Shown here: positions 39,919 to 49,989 of the stretch, in pieces
How the letters are laid out: the number at the start of each line of letters is the position of its first letter
Numbering within the stretch: position 1 is the first letter of the stretch
Origin: Yersinia thracica
GTDB taxonomy: Bacteria; Pseudomonadota; Gammaproteobacteria; Enterobacterales; Enterobacteriaceae
DNA length: 64,000 bases
Reading direction: 5' to 3'
Assembly: GCF_902170565.1 (NCBI RefSeq)
Contig: NZ_CABHXX010000095.1
Location: forward strand, 124,001 to 188,000
Program-made: the position numbers and the translations under genes
The notes under the pieces: model-generated
Database searches by the model: none
What the model saw: the letters and a program-made list of their open reading frames with translations, nothing else
Told to the model about the DNA's origin: nothing

Positions 39919-41109
39919 TTAGAGCACCGCAACGATAGCTTCACACAATGGCGCCATATTGTCTGGCGTCATACCAGCAACGTTAACACGACCAGAATTT
40001 ACGGCATAAACAGCGAACTCATTACGCAGACGCAGAACTTGTTCTTTGGTCAGGCCACTGAACGAGAACATACCATTCTGGTTTATGATAAAGCTGAAAT
40101 CTTGCTTAGCGCCTTTTTCCTGCAAAGTATTAACAAACAACTGACGCATACGGTGAATGCGTTGGCGCATATCAGTCAGTTCTTGTTCCCAAATGGCACG
40201 CAGCGCTGGGTTACTCAAAATAGTGGCAACCACCGAGGCACCGTGAGCCGGTGGGTTGGAATAGTTAGCGCGGATAACAGCTTTCACCTGGCTGAAGGCG
40301 ATATCAGCGACTTCACTGTTTGCAGCAACAACAGTACAAGCCCCGACACGCTCATTGTACAAACCGAAGTTTTTGGAATAAGAGCTGCAAACAATCAATT
40401 CTTGATGTGTCGCGGCAAAAATTCGCAGGCCTTGGGCATCTTCTTCCAAACCTTTAGCAAAACCTTGATAAGCGAAGTCAAACAGCGGCAACCAACCTTT
40501 AGAAACTGAAAGCTCGGCTAATTGGCTCCACTGGGCTTCTGTTGGGTCAATCCCAGTCGGGTTGTGACAGCAACCATGGAACAGCACTACGTCGCCAGCT
40601 TGAGCTTCTGACAGGCTATTTAACAACCCATTGAAGTCCAGCGCATGATTTGCTGCATCATAATATGCATATTCAACCACTTCCAGCCCAGCGGCGGCGA
40701 AGATATTTTTATGATTTGGCCAGCTTGGATTACTGACCCAGACACGTTTGGCGCTGGTTTGATGGGCGATGAAATCAGCGGCGATACGCAAACCACCAGT
40801 GCCACCAGGGGTTTGAGCAGTACGCGCACGTTTATCAGCGATAATCGCGCTATCAGCCCCGAACAACAGTTCCTGAGTACAGCTGGCGAAAACTGGCAGG
40901 CCATCAATACCCAAATAATTTTTGGTGACTTCATTTTCCAGCAAATACTGCTCAGCTTTCTTTACGCTGGTCAGCACCGGCGTTTTCCCGGTTTCGTCTT
41001 TGTAGACCCCGATCCCCAGGTTAATTTTATGAGGGCGGTCATCCGCGCGGAAAATATCGGTCAGGCCCAGAATAGGGTCGGCAGGTGCAGCAGTGATTTT
41101 TTCAAACAT
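39919..41109 (-). CDS. aspC: Aspartate aminotransferase
   Basis: A 396-residue PLP enzyme (E. coli AspC 396) exchanging amino groups between aspartate, aromatic amino acids and 2-oxoglutarate. N terminus [20 protein letters not shown]; substrate and PLP motifs [40 protein letters not shown], and the Schiff-base lysine in [15 protein letters not shown]. The start at 41109 matches the family; an extra in-frame ATG 15 bases upstream is unlikely. Single-gene unit between the EAL gene and ompF. Confidence 0.98.
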   Translation of the reverse strand: MFEKITAAPADPILGLTDIFRADDRPHKINLGIGVYKDETGKTPVLTSVKKAEQYLLENEVTKNYLGIDGLPVFASCTQELLFGADSAIIADKRARTAQTPGGTGGLRIAADFIAHQTSAKRVWVSNPSWPNHKNIFAAAGLEVVEYAYYDAANHALDFNGLLNSLSEAQAGDVVLFHGCCHNPTGIDPTEAQWSQLAELSVSKGWLPLFDFAYQGFAKGLEEDAQGLRIFAATHQELIVCSSYSKNFGLYNERVGACTVVAANSEVADIAFSQVKAVIRANYSNPPAHGASVVATILSNPALRAIWEQELTDMRQRIHRMRQLFVNTLQEKGAKQDFSFIINQNGMFSFSGLTKEQVLRLRNEFAVYAVNSGRVNVAGMTPDNMAPLCEAIVAVL

Positions 41110-41311
41110 GTCAGAGGCTTCCATGGCTTAGCGTTAAGCAAACAGAACTCTCAGGGTAGCGCCAGTTGCGGTCTTTGCCAACCGTTTGCGATAAAAAGAA
41201 ATGAATGTTGTGAGGCGAGGGGATTCAGGGTGAAAAATCGGCAAAATAACGCTTTCTACAGCGCAATCTCCCTGGATTAACCAAGGGTAAAAATGTTAGC
41301 TAGCATAAAAC

Positions 41312-41342
41312 AAAAAGACAGAGCCGAGGCCCTGTCTTTTTT
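41312..41342 (-). terminator. ompF terminator
   Basis: AAAAAGACAG and CTGTCTTTTTT pair (41314-41342) with a GC-rich inner stem around CGAG. The A/T arms make it work in either direction; on the minus strand it ends ompF. Confidence 0.8.
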
Positions 41343-41381
41343 AACTTAGGTCAGCAGATAAACTGCGTGATTAAGTTTAAC

Positions 41382-42506
41382 TTAGAACTGGTATACCAAG
41401 CCAACACCAACAACGTCATCAGTGTTCAGACCGTTAGTACGAGTGAAATCATTCTCGTCCAACAAGTTGATTTTGTAATCAACATAGGTAGACATGTTTT
41501 TGTTGAAGTAGTAGTAAGAACCAACAGAAACATATTTCAACAGATCTTGGTTATCGCGAGTCGCGTTAAGATCTTTGCCTTTAGACTGAACGTAGCCTAA
41601 AGATGGACGCAGACCAAAGTCGAACTGGTATTGTGCAGTGATTTCAATGTCACGAGTCTTGTTAGCGATGGTATTGCTATCGTCGCCATATGGAGTCATG
41701 TTTTGAGTTTCAGCATACATTACAGCCAAGTATACGTTGTTTGCGTCGTATTTAGCACCAACGTTCCATGCCTGCGCTTTATCACCTTCAGCAGTGCTGA
41801 AAGCTTTTTGTTCGTTAGTACGATTTGCAGAAGAGAAACCAGCACCAAAGTTCACGCCGTAACCGATATCATAAGTAGAAGAGATACCGAAACCGTCGCC
41901 ATTCTGATCTTTCAGGTTAGCGCCAGTGTAAATACCTGTAACTGGGTCAATAGAACCAGCACGGTCATTTTGGTTTTTGCCTTGGTATTGCAGAGCAAAG
42001 TTCAGACCGTCAACCAGACCGAAGAAGTTGGTGTTACGGTAAGTTGCCAGGCCAGTAGAACGGCCAGTCATGTAGTTGTCAGAGTTGGAGATTGAATCAC
42101 CACCGAACACTGGCAGCATGTCAGTCCATGCGTTGACGTCATAGATTACGCCGTAGTTACGGCCGTAGTCGAATGAACCGAACTCAGCAAATTTCAGACC
42201 AGCAAAGCCCAGACGGGTTTTGTTGCCTTTGTCGCCTTGGGATTCAGCATGGTTAGCCTGAACGTTGTATTCCCACTGGCCGTAACCGGTCAGTTGGTCA
42301 GTAATTTGGGTTTCACCTTTGAAGCCGAAACGAACGTAAGATTTGTCGCCGTCTTCGCCTTTGTTATCAGAGAACTGGTGACGCGCGTCAACTTTACCGT
42401 ACAGGTCAAGTTTGTTGCCGTCTTTGTTGTAGATTTCTGCTGCATTAGCTGCACCAGCTGCTAACAATGCTGGGATTACTACTGCAAGAATATTGCGCTT
42501 CATCAT
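41382..42506 (-). CDS. ompF: General porin, OmpF type
   Basis: A 374-residue trimeric outer-membrane porin. Starting at ATG 42506 gives [22 protein letters not shown] as signal peptide, followed by mature [21 protein letters not shown]. Barrel and loop features include [18 protein letters not shown], the pore-constricting L3 loop region with [23 protein letters not shown] (PEFGGD in E. coli; here PVFGGD, losing the Glu), and the C-terminal assembly signal GVGLVYQF ending in Phe. Position aspC-ompF-asnS is as in E. coli. Surface loops differ strongly. Upstream OmpR boxes support osmoregulated control. Confidence 0.95.
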   Translation of the reverse strand: MMKRNILAVVIPALLAAGAANAAEIYNKDGNKLDLYGKVDARHQFSDNKGEDGDKSYVRFGFKGETQITDQLTGYGQWEYNVQANHAESQGDKGNKTRLGFAGLKFAEFGSFDYGRNYGVIYDVNAWTDMLPVFGGDSISNSDNYMTGRSTGLATYRNTNFFGLVDGLNFALQYQGKNQNDRAGSIDPVTGIYTGANLKDQNGDGFGISSTYDIGYGVNFGAGFSSANRTNEQKAFSTAEGDKAQAWNVGAKYDANNVYLAVMYAETQNMTPYGDDSNTIANKTRDIEITAQYQFDFGLRPSLGYVQSKGKDLNATRDNQDLLKYVSVGSYYYFNKNMSTYVDYKINLLDENDFTRTNGLNTDDVVGVGLVYQF

Positions 42507-42660
42507 TATTATTACCCTCATTGGTGTTATTCGGACACCTGCCACTGCCGCCAATAATTTTTTTGGAACTATTGTTGAGAGTTTGGTGTCGTCTGTGTCT
42601 GAACGCAGTGTTCCATTCACAGGGGTTATAATCCAGACCGAAAATGCTACCAATTACCTG

Positions 42661-42700
42661 AATATGTTTCATAGGGATACTATGTGTTACGAAATGTAAA
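42661..42700 (-). promoter_or_regulatory. Two tandem OmpR boxes upstream of ompF
   Basis: On the minus strand TTTACATTTCGTAACACATA (42700-42681) closely resembles the E. coli F1 OmpR site. It is followed directly by GTATCCCTATGAAACATATT (42680-42661) with a second GAAACATATT half. They lie 155-195 bases before the start codon, matching the F1/F2 arrangement ahead of a leader of about 110 bases. Confidence 0.65.
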
Positions 42701-42743
42701 TTTCAGGGAACTTTGTGACTTAGATCGAACTTTAAAAAATGAC

Positions 42744-42766
42744 AAAAGCCAGCAGAGCTGGCTTTT
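42744..42766 (-). terminator. asnS terminator
   Basis: AAAAGCCAGC (42744-42753) and GCTGGCTTTT (42757-42766) form a perfect ten-pair stem with an AGA loop. Read on the minus strand it follows asnS by 38 bases, with GTCATTTTTT after it. Confidence 0.85.
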
Positions 42767-42804
42767 ATTTATACAAAATCACATTTTTTTTCTAAATGAC
42801 GAAC

Positions 42805-44205
42805 TTAGAAACTGGCATTTCTCGGCGTACGTGGGAATGGAATCACATCGCGAACGTTTTGAACTCCAGTCACATAGGAGATCAAACGCTCAAATCCAAG
42901 GCCAAAACCTGAATGTGGTACAGTGCCATAGCGACGCAGATCACGATACCACCAATAATCTTCTTTATTGAGGCCCATTTCTGCCAGACGTGCATCCAAC
43001 ACATCTAAACGCTCTTCACGTTGTGAACCACCGATAATCTCACCAATGCCAGGGGCGAGGACATCCATCGCTGCCACGGTTTTACCATCTTCATTCATAC
43101 GCATATAGAAAGCTTTGATATCTTTCGGATAGTTTTTGACCACTACCGGCGCTTTAAAGTGTTGCTCAGCTAAATAACGCTCATGCTCAGAAGACAAATC
43201 AATGCCCCAAGAGACATCATTTTCAAATTTCTGACCTGATGCCAATAAAATCTCAATAGCATCGGTGTAGTCAACCTGAGCAAAGTCAGAGGTGACAAAA
43301 CGCTGTAAGCGATCGACAGCATCTTTATCGACACGCTCGGCAAAGAACTTCATATCATCAGCGCGTTCGTTCAATACTGCCTGGAAAACGTATTTCAACA
43401 TTTTCTCGGCCAAAGCGGCGACATCATCTAATGAGGCGAAGGCAACTTCAGGTTCAACCATCCAGAATTCGGCTAAATGGCGGCTGGTATTGGAGTTTTC
43501 AGCACGGAAAGTCGGGCCGAAAGTGTAAACTTTAGATAACGCACTGGCATAGGTTTCACCGTTTAGCTGGCCGGATACCGTAAGGAAAGCTTCTTTACCG
43601 AAGAAATCTTCACTGAAATCAACAGCGCCAGTATCAGTGCGCGGCAGATTTTCCAGATCTAATGTGGAAACACGGAACATTTCACCGGCACCTTCAGTAT
43701 CTGAAGCGGTGATAAGCGGGGTTGAAACCCAGAAATAGCCGTTCTCATCGAAGAAACGGTGAATGGCTTGTGCCAAAGTATGACGAACGCGAGCCACTGC
43801 GCCGATCAGGTTAGTCCGCGGGCGCAAGTGAGCGACTTCACGCAAGTATTCGATACTATGACGTTTTGCTGCCATTGGATAAGTATCGGGGTCATCAACC
43901 CAACCCACTACTTTGATAGCGGTGGCCTGAATTTCAAAACTCTGCCCTTCACCGGGTGATGCAACCACAGTGCCAGTCACTTCTACTGAGCAGCCAGTAG
44001 TTAAATGCAGTACTTCGTCCTGATAATTAGGCAAAGTATTATTCACGACGGCCTGTAACGGGTCAAAGCAGGAACCGTCATAAACGGCAACGAAGGAGAT
44101 ACCCGCTTTAGAATCTCTCCGGGTACGCACCCAACCGCGTACGGTGACTTCACTGTCAACCGCAGCACGGCCTTGCAGTACGTCGACTACAGGCACTACG
44201 CTCAT
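42805..44205 (-). CDS. asnS: Asparaginyl-tRNA synthetase
   Basis: A 466-residue class IIb synthetase (E. coli 466) that charges tRNA-Asn. N-terminal OB-fold anticodon-binding domain ([23 protein letters not shown]), then the class II core with motif 2 [25 protein letters not shown] and motif 3 [21 protein letters not shown] (both longer than quoted families require; only key residues Arg and Glu matter). C terminus [14 protein letters not shown] is conserved. Single gene with its own terminator. Confidence 0.98.
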   Translation of the reverse strand: MSVVPVVDVLQGRAAVDSEVTVRGWVRTRRDSKAGISFVAVYDGSCFDPLQAVVNNTLPNYQDEVLHLTTGCSVEVTGTVVASPGEGQSFEIQATAIKVVGWVDDPDTYPMAAKRHSIEYLREVAHLRPRTNLIGAVARVRHTLAQAIHRFFDENGYFWVSTPLITASDTEGAGEMFRVSTLDLENLPRTDTGAVDFSEDFFGKEAFLTVSGQLNGETYASALSKVYTFGPTFRAENSNTSRHLAEFWMVEPEVAFASLDDVAALAEKMLKYVFQAVLNERADDMKFFAERVDKDAVDRLQRFVTSDFAQVDYTDAIEILLASGQKFENDVSWGIDLSSEHERYLAEQHFKAPVVVKNYPKDIKAFYMRMNEDGKTVAAMDVLAPGIGEIIGGSQREERLDVLDARLAEMGLNKEDYWWYRDLRRYGTVPHSGFGLGFERLISYVTGVQNVRDVIPFPRTPRNASF

Positions 44206-44331
44206 AGATTTCTCTCTTTAATAGTTTTGATAAATAGTGAACAACCCAACAAAATGGGGATATTGCTATGTTACTTGCGACAGTGCAGGACACAAGTAGA
44301 AATCACCCGTTCAGTGCAACATTTCTATAAA

Positions 44332-44458
44332 TATACCCGTCATACTTCAAACTGCATTTGCGTTGGCTGCACTCAATCACCCGAATCACTTACTCGAGTA
44401 AGCTCATCGGGACTCACTTGCTTGCCGCCTTCCTGCAATCTGAATTATCTTGGGTATA
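44332..44458. repeat. ERIC element upstream of asnS
   Basis: A full 127-base ERIC from TATACCCGTCATACTTCAAA to GGGTATA with ATCACTTACTCGAGTAAGC as the central palindrome. It lies between pncB (ends at 44574 on the minus strand) and the start of asnS, about 127 bases upstream of the asnS start codon. Confidence 0.93.
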
Positions 44459-44539
44459 AAGACGGCACAAACTGAGAAATGATTGAATCGCGAAATACGG
44501 AAGAGTAAAGAGGGACCAAAAAACACAAATCTGGCTAGA

Positions 44540-44564
44540 GCCGGGCAAGCATCTGCTGCCCGGC
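44540..44564 (-). terminator. Probable pncB terminator
   Basis: GCCGGGCA (44540-44547) pairs with TGCCCGGC (44557-44564). On the minus strand it follows the pncB stop by ten bases; the T-rich stretch comes about 20 bases later, so it may be inefficient. Confidence 0.55.
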
Positions 44565-44573
44565 AATCAGGTA

Positions 44574-45779
44574 TTAACTGGCTTTCTTGATCAAAGGAAG
44601 GGCGAATGCTTCACGCAATTCATCAACAAATGCCGGGTCATGACAAATAGTTTTCCCCGGGCTATCGGAGAGTTTCGCCACCGGTTTACCGTTACACTCC
44701 ACCAGCTTAATAACAATATTCAGTGGCTTGACGCCGGGAATATCACAGGTTAAACGCGTTCCAATACCGAATACCAATTTAATCCGTTGGTAGAAATGGC
44801 GGTACAGCGACAGTGCTTTTTCCAAGTCTAAATTATCCGAGAACACCAATGTTTTGCTCATTGGGTCAATGCCCAGTTTTTCATAATGGGCGATAGCTTT
44901 TTCACCCCATTCGACCGGATCACCCGAGTCATGACGTAATCCCTGATAGCGAATAGCGAATGTTTCATCAAAATCACGCAGGAATGCATCCATAGTAATA
45001 CAGTCTGTTAATGCCACTCCAAGTTGGTTTGGATACTCATCTAACCAGATTTGTAATGCTACGCGCTGGCTGTTGGCCAGAACTGGGCTAATTTGTTGAT
45101 GAGCCTGGAACCATTCATGAGCCTGAGTTCCTACCGGAGCTAAAGACAACTTTCGAGCTAAGTCATAGTTACTGGTGCCGACAAAGTAGGGGAACTCATC
45201 TTTTAATTCGCTGACAATGGCGTGCTGAACCTCGCGGGAAAAACGGCGCCGCGTGCCAAAATCCATTAACTTGAAGTGAGTTATGTCGATATCAGCACTG
45301 AGCGCTTTAAATTGCTGAAGTTTGCTGCGCAACTGTGTAATGGCCTGGCCAGCGGTGACATGTTCGGAGCGGCGGCGATGGACAATCTCACTGATTACCG
45401 CTAATAGCGGCACTTCCCACAGAATTGTTTCGCACCATAGCCCGGTAATCCGAATGTCTAATTTACCACCATTATCGGACACGCTGACTTGCTCGGGATT
45501 AAAACGAAAGCTCCGCAACCAATTTAAATAATCATTTTTAAAAAAGGGTAAGCCGGAGAGATAGAGATACTCATCATCAGTCAGTGTTAATTGGCTCATC
45601 AATGTTATCTGATGGCGGATTTCGTCGGCATATTCGCCCAGCAGCTCATCACCACGGCAGCGGAATTCAGCGGCAACGGTAATATGGCGATAACGATGGA
45701 ACACTGCTTGTTGCATATGAAGCTTATAAGCATCCGTATCAAGCAATGAAGTCAAAATCGGTGAGGCGTCTTGGGTCAT
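44574..45779 (-). CDS. pncB: Nicotinate phosphoribosyltransferase
   Basis: A 401-residue enzyme (E. coli 400) that makes nicotinate mononucleotide from nicotinate and PRPP with ATP hydrolysis, salvaging NAD precursors. Motifs: [51 protein letters not shown]-type ([20 protein letters not shown]), [17 protein letters not shown] and [12 protein letters not shown]. Start at 45779 follows the family; in-frame ATG 45794 and GTG 45815 would add 5 or 12 residues, and no candidate has an ideal SD. Divergent from pepN. Confidence 0.97.
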   Translation of the reverse strand: MTQDASPILTSLLDTDAYKLHMQQAVFHRYRHITVAAEFRCRGDELLGEYADEIRHQITLMSQLTLTDDEYLYLSGLPFFKNDYLNWLRSFRFNPEQVSVSDNGGKLDIRITGLWCETILWEVPLLAVISEIVHRRRSEHVTAGQAITQLRSKLQQFKALSADIDITHFKLMDFGTRRRFSREVQHAIVSELKDEFPYFVGTSNYDLARKLSLAPVGTQAHEWFQAHQQISPVLANSQRVALQIWLDEYPNQLGVALTDCITMDAFLRDFDETFAIRYQGLRHDSGDPVEWGEKAIAHYEKLGIDPMSKTLVFSDNLDLEKALSLYRHFYQRIKLVFGIGTRLTCDIPGVKPLNIVIKLVECNGKPVAKLSDSPGKTICHDPAFVDELREAFALPLIKKAS

Positions 45780-46362
45780 GGCGCTGTATAGCATCCTCGT
45801 AGGAGCATTTTCCACAGTATGAATGTCGCGGAAGTATACCGGTATTATCCTGTTATTGAAGCCTCATCACACCATAAATGCTAATCAGAGGTCTAGGATT
45901 AAACGTGCCATCAGCGATGAAAAAGGGTTTTTGTTAAATGTTCAATCCAATTAAGGTCAGTTTTTTAGCTATTTAGATAATAAGGAGAAAATTGTATTAA
46001 AATAATAGGGTTATTAACTGAATATAATCCCCGCAATAATATTGCACATATTCTGAGTGATTCTTAAGCAGTCAGGCAGTTTTTACCCTCAATCACTTCT
46101 ACCAGCGGTTTTTCTCTTGGCTCAATGTAATAAGACAATAACCTTGCGAAGCGGCTCGAAAAAGGAGCATTCAATGCGTTATTTGCCTCAATAGCACGGG
46201 CTCTCACCTAGGTTTTTTTCACAATTGTGATACATTGAAAAGACTATCTGAGTCCAGGATGAAGTCGCTGATAGCGGTGCTTTGAACCTGATTTTATGAG
46301 CCAAAACGACCATAAATATAGACTTGATAATCATATTCACTGATGACGTCAAAAGGGTTTCT
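45780..46362. promoter_or_regulatory. Divergent pncB-pepN control region
   Basis: A 583-base gap without a plausible gene, AT-rich in the middle (45950-46060). It must contain both divergent promoters. A perfect 12-base palindrome, TCACAATTGTGA, lies at 46219-46230, about 133 bases before pepN. I did not find a consensus NadR box (TGTTTA-N6-TAAACA) for pncB. Confidence 0.5.
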
Positions 46363-48978
46363 ATGACACAACAGCCGCAAGCTAAATACCGTCACGATTA
46401 CAAATCGCCGGATTACACTATCACCGATATCGATCTGGATTTTGCCCTCGAGGCGCAAAAAACGACGGTAACGGCGGTGAGTAAGGTAAAACGTCAGGTT
46501 GCAGACGCGACGCCGTTGGTTTTGGATGGTGAAGATTTAACGCTCATCAGTATCAGCGTTGATGGGCAAGCATGGCCCCATTACCATTTACAGGAAAATT
46601 CACTGGTTATTGAGCAATTGCCCGCGAATTTTACACTGACTATCGTGAATGATATTCATCCAGCTACCAACAGCGCACTTGAGGGGTTATATCTTTCTGG
46701 TGATGCATTATGCACACAATGTGAAGCCGAAGGTTTCCGCCACATTACTTATTATTTAGATCGCCCTGACGTATTGGCGCGTTTTAGCACTCGCATCGTC
46801 GCGGATAAATCACTTTATCCTTATTTGCTCTCCAACGGGAATCCTGTAGGGCAGGGCGATCTGGATAATGGCCAGCATTGGGTTAAATGGGAAGACCCAT
46901 TTCCAAAACCTTGCTACCTGTTTGCCTTGGTCGCGGGCGATTTTGATGTCTTGCGGGATAAGTTTATAACGCGCTCAGGCCGTGAAGTTGCATTAGAGCT
47001 TTTTGTTGATCGCGGTAATTTGGATCGTGCCGACTGGGCAATGACCTCATTGAAGAACTCCATGAAATGGGATGAAACCCGTTTTGGCCTGGAATATGAC
47101 CTCGACATCTATATGATCGTGGCGGTTGATTTCTTCAATATGGGCGCTATGGAAAATAAAGGGTTGAATGTATTCAACTCAAAATATGTTCTGGCAAAAG
47201 CAGAAACGGCAACAGATAAAGATTATCTGAACATTGAAGCCGTTATCGGTCATGAATATTTCCATAACTGGACTGGTAACCGAGTGACTTGCCGTGATTG
47301 GTTCCAATTAAGTTTGAAAGAAGGGTTAACGGTATTCCGTGATCAAGAATTCAGTTCCGATTTGGGCTCACGGTCGGTTAATCGTATTGAAAACGTCCGT
47401 GTGATGCGTTCGGCACAATTTGCCGAAGATGCCAGTCCGATGGCTCACGCTATTCGCCCAGATAAAGTCATCGAGATGAACAATTTCTACACCTTGACGG
47501 TGTACGAGAAAGGGTCAGAGGTCATCCGGATGATGCATACTTTACTGGGTGAACAACAGTTCCAAGCGGGCATGCAACTCTATTTCGAACGCCATGATGG
47601 CAGTGCGGCGACCTGTGATGATTTTGTACAGGCCATGGAAGATGCATCTAATGTTGATTTATCCTTATTCCGCCGCTGGTATAGTCAATCGGGCACACCG
47701 ATACTGACGGTACGTGATGATTATGATGCTGAAAATCAGCAATATCATCTGCATGTTAGTCAGAAAACATTGCCAACCGCAGATCAGCCGGAAAAACTGC
47801 CATTACATATCCCATTGGATATTGAGCTTTATGACAGTAAAGGCCATGTGATTGCGTTGCAGAGAAATGGTGTACCGGTTCATCATGTTCTGAATGTCAC
47901 AGAGGCCGAGCAAACCTTTACTTTTGATAATGTTGAACACCCTCCCATCCCGTCTCTATTGCGTGAATTTTCCGCGCCGGTCAAACTGGATTACAGCTAC
48001 AGTGACCAGCAACTGACTTTCTTGATGCAGCATGCGCGTAATGAATTCTCGCGCTGGGATGCGGCACAAAGTTTGCTGGCAACTTATATCAAGCTCAATG
48101 TTGCTAAATATCAGCAAAAGCAGCCGTTGAGTTTACCTAATCATGTGGCTGATGCTTTCCGTGCAATATTGCTTGATGAAAATCTTGATCCTGCTTTGGC
48201 AGCACAGATCCTGACATTGCCATCCGAAAATGAAATTGCAGAGTTGTTCACCACTATCGATCCGCAAGCTATCAGTGCGGTGCATGAAGCCATTACCCGT
48301 TGTCTGGCAAATGAACTGTCTGATGAATTATTGGCTGTCTATGTGGCGAATCTCACTCCTGAATATCGTATTGAACACACTGATATCGCTAAGCGAGCAT
48401 TGCGCAATATTTGTCTGAATTACCTGGCCTTTGCGGATGAAGAATTTGCCAACAAGCTTGTTTCTTCCCAATATCATCAGGCAGATAATATGACTGATTC
48501 GCTGGCGGCGCTGGCAGCCGCTGTTGCTGCACAGTTACCTTGCCGCGATGAGTTGCTGGCGGCCTTTGATGTGCGCTGGAATCATGATGGTTTGGTGATG
48601 GATAAATGGTTTGCTCTGCAAGCAACCAGCCCAGCAGTTGATGTTCTGGTGCAAGTGCGCGGTTTACTTAAACACCCAGCCTTTAGTTTGAGTAATCCAA
48701 ACCGTACTCGCTCGCTCATTGGTAGTTTTGCTTCCGGCAACTCAGCAGCATTCCATGCCACTGACGGCAGTGGTTATCAATTCCTGGTAGAAATACTCAG
48801 TGATTTGAATACCCGAAATCCACAGGTTGCTGCTCGTTTGATTGAGCCACTGATTCGTTTGAAACGCTATGATTCAGGGCGTCAAACTCTGATGCGGCAG
48901 GCCTTGGAACAATTGAAGACATTGGATAATTTATCTGGTGATTTATACGAGAAGATAACCAAAGCATTAACGGCATAA
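46363..48978 (+). CDS. pepN: Aminopeptidase N
   Basis: An 871-residue M1-family zinc metallopeptidase (E. coli 870) that removes N-terminal residues from peptides in the cytoplasm. The exopeptidase motif GAMENKGLNVFN and the zinc motif VIGHEYFHNWTGNRVT, with the third ligand Glu in LKEGLTVFRDQEFS, are intact. The N terminus MTQQPQAKYRHDYKSPDY matches E. coli, which sets the start at 46363 after AAAAGGG rather than the ATG 39 bases upstream. Monocistronic; a deleted IS4-type element lies shortly after the stop. Confidence 0.98.
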   Translation: MTQQPQAKYRHDYKSPDYTITDIDLDFALEAQKTTVTAVSKVKRQVADATPLVLDGEDLTLISISVDGQAWPHYHLQENSLVIEQLPANFTLTIVNDIHPATNSALEGLYLSGDALCTQCEAEGFRHITYYLDRPDVLARFSTRIVADKSLYPYLLSNGNPVGQGDLDNGQHWVKWEDPFPKPCYLFALVAGDFDVLRDKFITRSGREVALELFVDRGNLDRADWAMTSLKNSMKWDETRFGLEYDLDIYMIVAVDFFNMGAMENKGLNVFNSKYVLAKAETATDKDYLNIEAVIGHEYFHNWTGNRVTCRDWFQLSLKEGLTVFRDQEFSSDLGSRSVNRIENVRVMRSAQFAEDASPMAHAIRPDKVIEMNNFYTLTVYEKGSEVIRMMHTLLGEQQFQAGMQLYFERHDGSAATCDDFVQAMEDASNVDLSLFRRWYSQSGTPILTVRDDYDAENQQYHLHVSQKTLPTADQPEKLPLHIPLDIELYDSKGHVIALQRNGVPVHHVLNVTEAEQTFTFDNVEHPPIPSLLREFSAPVKLDYSYSDQQLTFLMQHARNEFSRWDAAQSLLATYIKLNVAKYQQKQPLSLPNHVADAFRAILLDENLDPALAAQILTLPSENEIAELFTTIDPQAISAVHEAITRCLANELSDELLAVYVANLTPEYRIEHTDIAKRALRNICLNYLAFADEEFANKLVSSQYHQADNMTDSLAALAAAVAAQLPCRDELLAAFDVRWNHDGLVMDKWFALQATSPAVDVLVQVRGLLKHPAFSLSNPNRTRSLIGSFASGNSAAFHATDGSGYQFLVEILSDLNTRNPQVAARLIEPLIRLKRYDSGRQTLMRQALEQLKTLDNLSGDLYEKITKALTA

Positions 48979-49047
48979 GTCGGCTATTTACAAAAGTAAA
49001 TAATTTGTGGAAGTTATTGTTTAAATAAATAGGGGACATAACGGCCC

Positions 49048-49826
49048 TAATGCCGATCACTTAAGGATCAGTTGAACGATCCTTGTACTATGAGAAAATC
49101 CGGAGCAGGTTCTGTTTCCGGATTTTTTTATGCAAATTTCTCAAGCGCTTGACCTTATCTCTCAATTCAATCTGGCCCATAATTCGTTACCTACGCTGGG
49201 GGACGTTCTTGACCCCGAAATTATTAGCCAATGTCTGGCTGAAACCGGAACTGTCACACTTCGTAAACGCCGATTATCGATGGATATGATGGTTTGGTGT
49301 GTCGTCGGTATGGCCCTTGAGCGCAAATATCCTTTGCATCAAATTGTTAATCGGCTCGATATTTTGTTGCCCGGCAACCGCCCATTCGTTGCACCAAGTG
49401 CGGTTATTCAAGCCCGTCAACGGCTTGGCAGTGAGTCTGTTAAGCGCGTTTTTGAGCAAACCAGCCAGTACTGGCAAAGCCAAACCACCCACCCACACTG
49501 GGCCGGATTGACATTATTCGCTGTCGATGGCGTCATCTGGCGAACGCCGGATACCCCTGAAAACAGTGAAGTTTTTTCCCGCACTTCCAATCAAAAAACG
49601 GTCTCTCTTTACCCACAGGTCAAAATGGTGTGTCAGATGGAGTTGACCAGCCATCTGGTGACTGCCGCCGCATTGGCTGTTACGTGACCTTGAAAGTCAG
49701 GCGAAGATGGTGAAACTGCCGACAAGGCGAGAAAGAAGCTATCCACGAGTGGTTAAAGAAAGACCAGAAAAATACCCAACAGCGGGACGTAAAAATGCCA
49801 GTCAGTTGCTTAACTGACTGGCATTA
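49048..49826 (+). mobile_element. Internally deleted IS4-family insertion sequence
   Basis: The element is 779 bp, about half the usual IS4 length. Terminal inverted repeats are TAATGCCGATCACTTAAG at the left and the complement TAATGCCAGTCAGTTAAG at the right (15 of 18 match). It is flanked by CATAACGGCCC at 49037-49047 and again at 49829-49839; as a 13-base target duplication (49035-49047 and 49827-49839) there is one mismatch. IS4 makes 11-13-base duplications. Just inside the left end a hairpin (AAATCCGGA with TCCGGATTTTTT, 49095-49128) precedes the transposase, as in IS4 relatives that block read-through. It inserted between pepN and pyrD. Confidence 0.92.
49130..49817 (+). pseudogene. 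IS4-family transposase, middle deleted and frameshifted
   Basis: The N-terminal 177 or so residues (49130 on) align with the IS4 InsG transposase: LRKRRLSMDMMVWCVVGMAL, NRPFVAPSAVIQARQRLGS, the first catalytic Asp in LTLFAVDGVIWRTPDTPEN and QMELTSHLVTAAA. The frame then ends at 49687. From about 49677, in another frame, the C-terminal end reappears (LLRDLESQAKMVKLPTRRER then SYPRVVKERPEKYPTAG) and stops at 49817. About 200 residues with the remaining DDE residues are missing, so one out-of-frame deletion removed the core. It cannot transpose itself. Confidence 0.93.
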
Positions 49827-49910
49827 GGCATAACGGCCCTCTATTTTTTATCCTTACAATTGTTAACACCAGAGTAACTTCAGAGAGCAAGGTCTTTGCA
49901 TGGCTTTACT

Positions 49911-49926
49911 TCGCAAACGTTTACTT
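49911..49926 (+). promoter_or_regulatory. PurR operator upstream of pyrD
   Basis: TCGCAAACGTTTACTT matches the PurR consensus ACGCAAACGTTTGCGT at 13 of 16 positions, 64 bases before the pyrD start. E. coli pyrD is a PurR regulon member. Confidence 0.75.
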
Positions 49927-49989
49927 TCCTGAAAGATGAATTTACCATTCCAGCATCAACGGCTAGTCACCGCCCGCTCAGGAGATTAC

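Noticed and set aside
40039-40509. Plus-strand ORFs opposite aspC (40039-40509 and 40645-41280)
   Set aside because: Shadows of the strongly supported aspC on the minus strand; no own signals.
41631-42095. Plus-strand ORF opposite ompF
   Set aside because: Antisense of a porin gene with biased codons; translation shows no domain.
42684-42971. ORF spanning the ompF promoter and asnS end
   Set aside because: It overlaps the OmpR boxes, the asnS terminator and asnS itself; no SD and no homology.
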